From: Actinomycetota bacterium
GTDB taxonomy: Bacteria > Actinomycetota > Acidimicrobiia > Acidimicrobiales > Microtrichaceae
Length of the DNA stretch: 8,816 bases
NCBI GenBank assembly: GCA_018268735.1
Contig: JAFDWA010000051.1
Span: 1 to 8,816, forward strand
Direction of reading: 5' to 3'
The notes under the pieces were generated by a model. It made no database searches. It saw only the letters and a list, made by a program, of their open reading frames with translations, and had not been told where the DNA came from. This document shows, in pieces, positions 5,499-8,816 of the stretch. Both the position numbers and the translations under genes were made by a program. How positions within the stretch are numbered: the first letter of the stretch is position 1; each line of letters begins with the position of its first letter.

Positions 5499-6607
5499 GC
5501 TGGTACACGCTCGGCGTCCTCGGCGCGCTGCTGATCCTCGGCAACGCCTTCTTCGTCGCCGTCGAGTTCTCCCTGCTCGCAGCTCGACGTGGTCGGGTCG
5601 AGGAATGGGCGCAGGAGGGTCGCTTCGGCGCGTCGGCTGCGCTGCGCCAGATGCAATCGCTCAACCTCCAGCTCGCCACCTGCCAGCTGGGCATCACCGT
5701 GATGTCGCTCCTCCTCGGCTGGCTGGTCGAGCCTGCGATCAGCGCCGTGTTCGAAGGCTGGCTCGCGCACACCGGACTTCCGCACGCGACCGGGACCGTC
5801 ATCGGGATCGCGGTGGCGCTCACGATCGTCGCGTTCGTCCACATGGTGCTCGGCGAGATGGTGCCCAAGTCGTTGGCGCTCACGTCACCGGAGCGGTCCG
5901 CGGTGCTGGTCGCGCCGTTGCAGGGAGCGGTCACGTTCGTCGTCTGGCCCGTGGTGTGGGCGCTCGACCACCTCTCACGTTGGGGCACCCGCCTGCTCCG
6001 GGTCGAGCCGACCGACGAGCTGACGCAGGCGCACACGCCCGACGAGCTCGCGCTGATGATGCAGCAGTCGGTCGCCTCCGGGGAGCTCGAAGCCACCGAG
6101 CACGTGCTGCTCTCGGGTGCGCTGGCCTTCCTCGATCGGAGCGTGGGCGAGGTCATGGCACCCGCATCCCGCCTCGTGACCGTGCCGTCGACGGCGACGG
6201 TCGCGAATGCGGAGGCGTTGCTGCACCGCTCCGGGCACTCCCGAGTGCTCGTCACCGGCGCGACCGCGGACGACGTCGTCGGCTTCCTCCACGCGAAGGA
6301 CCTGCTGCAGATCCCCGACGACCGTCGGCACGGCCTGCTGCCGCCGGGCCTGGTCCGGGTCGCGTTGCGCGTCCGCCCCGACGACCGGCTCAGCGACCTG
6401 CTCCTGCGGATGCGACGCGCGCGACGACACGTCGCGGTCGTCTCGGACGAGGAGGATGAGCCCGGCGGTGCTCGGGGCGGCGAGCGCGTCGTCGGCCTCG
6501 TCACGTTGGAGGACGTCCTGGAGGCGATCGTCGGCGACATCCGTGACGAGACGGACCGGGGCCGCGCTGCCCCGGATGCGGGTTCAGCGCAGGAACGGGA
6601 GGTGTGA
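5495..6607 (+). CDS. Second CNNM/CorC-family membrane protein (DUF21 + CBS pair, no CorC_HlyC domain)
   Basis: 370-residue paralogue of the preceding gene, starting at GTG 5495 in a GTGA overlap with its stop. The CNNM membrane domain (about 1-165) keeps GNAFFVAVEFSLLAARRGRV (16-35), QLGITVMSLLLG (64-75) and GEMVPK (120-125). The CBS pair runs at about 217-275 and 283-352, ending in LVTLEDVLEAIVGDIRDETD. Two differences stand out. The CorC_HlyC domain is absent, with only an 18-residue tail after the second CBS. The usual DEYG turn of CBS2 is replaced by an acidic, Gly-rich insert (318-331). Tandem CNNM genes are common in actinobacteria, and because CNNM proteins dimerise, a heterodimer with the upstream product is plausible. 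The kinase gene starts 1 nt after its stop. Confidence 0.92.
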   Translation: MSWYTLGVLGALLILGNAFFVAVEFSLLAARRGRVEEWAQEGRFGASAALRQMQSLNLQLATCQLGITVMSLLLGWLVEPAISAVFEGWLAHTGLPHATGTVIGIAVALTIVAFVHMVLGEMVPKSLALTSPERSAVLVAPLQGAVTFVVWPVVWALDHLSRWGTRLLRVEPTDELTQAHTPDELALMMQQSVASGELEATEHVLLSGALAFLDRSVGEVMAPASRLVTVPSTATVANAEALLHRSGHSRVLVTGATADDVVGFLHAKDLLQIPDDRRHGLLPPGLVRVALRVRPDDRLSDLLLRMRRARRHVAVVSDEEDEPGGARGGERVVGLVTLEDVLEAIVGDIRDETDRGRAAPDAGSAQEREV

Positions 6608-6608
6608 G

Positions 6609-8027
6609 GTGGACGGGGGATCAGCGACGGTGGGTGGCGTCGGGGCATCGACGTCTCGGGAGGGCGAGCGACGTCTCGCCGACCGACTCGCGGAGATGCT
6701 GCGGGCACCGACCGGCCCGGACGTGATCGTCGAGGACCTCGTGCGGCTCTCCGGCGGAGCGTCGCGGGAGACCTGGGCGTTCACGGTGCGGTCCCGGAAT
6801 GCCGAGGTGACCCGTTCGCTCGTGCTGCAGCGTGAACGGGCCGGCGGCAGCGCCACCAGCAGGCAGATGGGCGTGCAGGCGGAACTGCTCCGCGCCGCGG
6901 CCGACGCCGGTGTGCCGGTGCCGGGACTGGTCGCGATCGACGCCGACGGCTCGATGCTGGGCGCTCCGGCGATGGTGATGGAGCGCGTCGAAGGGGAGAC
7001 GATCGCCCGTCGGATCCTCCGCGACGACGCCTACGGCACGGCGCGCGGTCAGCTCACGGGCCAGGTCGGCGCCGCGCTGGCGGCTCTGCACCGGACGGAC
7101 GTGAGTCGGCTCGACGGCCTCGATGAGGTGGACCAGCTCGCTCAGATGGGCGAGCTCCTCGACCTCCTGGGAGCACCCCACCCAGCCTTCGAGATCGGTC
7201 TGCGCCACCTCCGGGCGACCAGGCCCCCGACGCGTGGGAGCGGGCTCGTCCACGGCGACTTCCGGATGGGCAACCTGGTGGTCTGTCACGACGGGCTTCG
7301 TGCCGTGCTCGACTGGGAGCTCGCCCACATCGGTGACCCTGCCGAGGACCTCGGTTGGTTCTGCGTGAGGGCGTGGCGGTTCGGATCGCCGCTGTCGGCC
7401 GGTGGTGTCGGGAGCGTCGAGGAGCTCGTCGATGCGTACGTCCGCGCCGGCGGCGTGGCCGTGTCGGTGGAGGAGGTCCGCTGGTGGGAGGCCTTCGGGA
7501 CACTGCGGTGGGGTGTGATCTGCATCATGCAGGCAGCCGCCCACCTCACCGGGATGAGCCGATCGGTCGAGCTCGCGGCGATCGGGCGGCGCGTGGCCGA
7601 GAACGAGGAGGACCTGCTCGAGATCCTCGCCGGGCCGTCTGGGTACGAGCCGCGGACCGCGGACGCGGAATCGGTCGACGTCGGGCACCTGCCGCAGGAC
7701 CGACCGACCGCTGCCGAGCTGCTCGACGCGGTCGGCGAGTACCTGGTCGAGGTCCGTGACGGGGTGGACGGTCGGGTCGGCTTCCATGCCCGTGTCGCCG
7801 CCAACGTGGTCGCGATCGTGCGGCGGGAGATCGAGCTGGGTCCGGCCCAGGACGTGGCGCACCGCTCGCGGTTGGCATCGCTCGGTGTCGCCGATGACGC
7901 CGAGCTCGCCGCGTCGATCCGGAGCGGAGCTGTGGACGACCGCATGGACGAGGTGGTCGCAGCGGTGCGGGCATCGGTGCGCGACAAGTTGGCGGTGTCG
8001 AACCCCGGGTACTGGCTCCGGCCGTGA
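6609..8027 (+). CDS. APH-fold phosphotransferase fused to a C-terminal DUF6285 domain
   Basis: 472-residue soluble protein starting at GTG 6609, 1 nt after the preceding stop, with GGGAGGTG (6597-6604) as ribosome site. Residues 1-345 form an aminoglycoside-phosphotransferase-like kinase. They show the nucleotide loop LSGGASRETW (47-56), hinge-like VMERVEGETI (123-132), catalytic loop HGDFRMGN (215-222; D217, N222) and metal-binding LDWE (D235) with HIGDPAEDLGW (240-250). The usual ATP-anchoring lysine in LVLQRE appears replaced by Q or R, as is frequent in ACAD10/11-like members. Residues 365-472 match my recollection of DUF6285 (RPTAAELLDAV, FHARVAANVVAIVRREIELG, KLAVSNPGYW). The substrate is unknown. 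Relatives include CoA-pathway and short-alcohol kinases, so resistance should not be inferred. Its place behind two CNNM genes suggests co-expression only. Confidence 0.88.
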   Translation: MDGGSATVGGVGASTSREGERRLADRLAEMLRAPTGPDVIVEDLVRLSGGASRETWAFTVRSRNAEVTRSLVLQRERAGGSATSRQMGVQAELLRAAADAGVPVPGLVAIDADGSMLGAPAMVMERVEGETIARRILRDDAYGTARGQLTGQVGAALAALHRTDVSRLDGLDEVDQLAQMGELLDLLGAPHPAFEIGLRHLRATRPPTRGSGLVHGDFRMGNLVVCHDGLRAVLDWELAHIGDPAEDLGWFCVRAWRFGSPLSAGGVGSVEELVDAYVRAGGVAVSVEEVRWWEAFGTLRWGVICIMQAAAHLTGMSRSVELAAIGRRVAENEEDLLEILAGPSGYEPRTADAESVDVGHLPQDRPTAAELLDAVGEYLVEVRDGVDGRVGFHARVAANVVAIVRREIELGPAQDVAHRSRLASLGVADDAELAASIRSGAVDDRMDEVVAAVRASVRDKLAVSNPGYWLRP

Positions 8028-8084
8028 GCACCCGCTGCATCGGTGAGCTCGACGGGTTGCGCTGGTTCGAGCGCGTGTCGCCGG

Positions 8085-8113
8085 TTGCAACAGCGCTGGG
8101 TCCTGAGCACACT
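8085..8113 (+). promoter_or_regulatory. Candidate promoter of the F420 reductase gene (leaderless)
   Basis: TTGCAA (8085-8090, 4 of 6 to TTGACA) and CACACT (8108-8113, 3 of 6 to TATAAT) are 17 nt apart. The -10 is followed by 7 nt and ATG 8121. No Shine-Dalgarno is visible before that ATG, which suits a leaderless mRNA. The 93-bp gap 8028-8120 holds nothing else I recognise. Confidence 0.4.
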
Positions 8114-8120
8114 GCTCGAC

Positions 8121-8777
8121 ATGCAGATCGGCGTGTTGGGTGGGACGGGTCCGGCGGGGAGTGGGCTCGCTGCCCGCCTGGCGTCGGTCGGCTTCGAGGT
8201 GGTCATCGGCTCTCGGTCCAAGTACCGGGCGATGGAGGTGGCCGACCGCCTGCTCGCCAAGTGGGCTGATCGTGAGCTGGCGATCGGTGCCGGCGACAAC
8301 CACACCGCAGCGTCGGCCGAGGTGGTGTTCGTCGCGACGCCGTGGGATGCCGCAGCGGCGACGGTCAAGGACTGCGAGCGCGAGCTGAAGGGCAAGGTCG
8401 TGATCTCGATGGCGAACGCGCTCGCGCGGGTCGGCCACGAGTTCCAGCCGCTGGTGCCCCCGAGAGGTTCGGTGGCGGCGTCGGTCCAGGCAGCGGTACC
8501 ACGGTCGCTCGTCGCTGCGAGCATGCACCACGTGCCGGCCGCCGAGCTCGGCGACATCGCCCATCCGGTCGAGTCCGACGTGCTGGTCTGCTCCGATCAC
8601 CCCTCCGCGACCACGACCACCATCGACATCGTGTCGCGCATCCCGGACCTGCGTGCGGTGGATGCCGGGGAGCTGTCGAACGCCGCGCCGATCGAGGCGT
8701 TCGCCGCGGTGCTGCTGCAGGTCAACGTCAAGTACAAGACCCGCGTCGCGATCCGGTTCACCGGCCTGCCGGCCTGA
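8121..8777 (+). CDS. npdG: NADPH-dependent F420 reductase (F420H2:NADP+ oxidoreductase)
   Basis: 218-residue cytoplasmic enzyme that transfers hydride between NADPH and the deazaflavin coenzyme F420, supplying F420H2 to F420-dependent reductases. The Rossmann fold begins at once with MQIGVLGGTGPAGSGLAARL (1-20). The strand-2 end IGSRSKYRA (29-37) supplies the Ser/Arg pair that selects NADP. VVFVATPWDA (68-77), GKVVISMANAL (91-101), AASMHHVPAAEL (132-143) and the final IRFTGL (211-216) match the TIGR01915-type family as I recall it. Length is normal. ATG 8121 was chosen because the beta-strand starts directly after it; the open frame back to 8043 adds an unrelated Ser/Cys/Arg-rich leader. The stop lies inside a 24-bp tandem repeat. 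Confidence 0.92.
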   Translation: MQIGVLGGTGPAGSGLAARLASVGFEVVIGSRSKYRAMEVADRLLAKWADRELAIGAGDNHTAASAEVVFVATPWDAAAATVKDCERELKGKVVISMANALARVGHEFQPLVPPRGSVAASVQAAVPRSLVAASMHHVPAAELGDIAHPVESDVLVCSDHPSATTTTIDIVSRIPDLRAVDAGELSNAAPIEAFAAVLLQVNVKYKTRVAIRFTGLPA

Positions 8778-8816
8778 GGCAGCGACGGCCTGCCGGCCTG
8801 AGGCAGCGACGGCCTG
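8763..8816 (+). repeat. 24-bp tandem repeat spanning the F420 reductase stop codon, cut by the window edge
   Basis: A 24-bp unit beginning GGCCTGCCGG starts at 8763 and repeats exactly from 8787; the sequence to 8816 adds six bases of a third copy. The first unit encodes GLPA and the TGA stop, so the duplication preserves the protein and leaves a second in-frame stop. Each unit can form a small CTGCC/GGCAG hairpin. The full copy number lies beyond the window. Confidence 0.8.

Noticed and set aside
5110..6708. Long open frames on both strands across the junction of the two CNNM genes (449 and 465 residues)
   Set aside because: Arg/Ala- or Ser/Arg-rich composition and no domain; they overlap conserved CNNM coding sequence in other frames.
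8024..8269. 81-residue frame starting with GTGA over the kinase stop
   Set aside because: It runs about 150 bp into the F420 reductase gene in another frame, has no ribosome site and no recognisable domain; the GTGA is likely coincidental.
6621..8600. 659-residue open frame on the minus strand, antisense to the kinase and F420 reductase genes
   Set aside because: It mirrors two confidently identified plus-strand genes, is rich in Arg/His/Pro as expected of a high-GC shadow frame, and shows no family motif.

Overview
This is a high-GC, gene-dense stretch that looks like an actinomycete chromosome. The pointers are the G/C-biased third codon positions, the frequent GTG starts, the GTGA stop/start overlaps, a coenzyme F420-linked reductase, and several start codons 7 nt behind a TANNNT-like hexamer with no Shine-Dalgarno, which suggests leaderless transcripts. 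The short coiled-coil membrane protein with a VGWADVATKTDLEHL-type N-terminus, the paired CNNM proteins and the kinase-DUF6285 fusion remind me of class Acidimicrobiia. That placement is from memory and is inference.

Layout. (1) Positions 2-1747 (+) hold the 3' four-fifths or so of a glycogen debranching enzyme gene (glgX), cut by the window edge. (2) A convergent two-gene minus-strand operon, 3124-1773, encodes a MarR-type repressor and an orphan COG1119-type ABC ATPase, joined by a 4-nt GTGA overlap. (3) The 191-bp divergent region 3125-3315 carries three tandem 17-bp repeats. The copy nearest marR contains the likely -10 element of that gene. (4) A plus-strand gene (3316-3906) encodes a small membrane-anchored protein built mostly of 11-residue (hendecad) coiled-coil repeats. 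It is followed by a perfect 21-bp inverted repeat (3912-3956), a likely two-way terminator or dispersed palindrome. (5) A second operon (4104-8027, +) encodes two tandem CNNM/CorC-type membrane proteins and an APH-fold phosphotransferase fused to DUF6285. The first gene is preceded by a possible leaderless 7-codon upstream ORF whose stop overlaps the start of the CNNM gene. (6) After 93 bp, an NADPH:F420 oxidoreductase gene (8121-8777) has its own likely promoter and ends in a 24-bp tandem repeat that runs off the window.

How the genes fit together. glgX belongs to storage-glucan breakdown, whose other genes would lie upstream. The marR-ABC pair looks like a self-regulated unit, possibly sharing its repeats with the divergent coiled-coil gene. 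The CNNM pair probably forms a divalent-cation (Mg2+/Co2+) transport or sensing complex; its coupling to a kinase-DUF6285 protein has no obvious functional explanation. I saw no rRNA, tRNA, CRISPR, insertion sequence, phage or defence genes. The most unusual items are the hendecad repeat gene, the repeat array at the marR start, the candidate leaderless coupled mini-ORF and the large palindrome.
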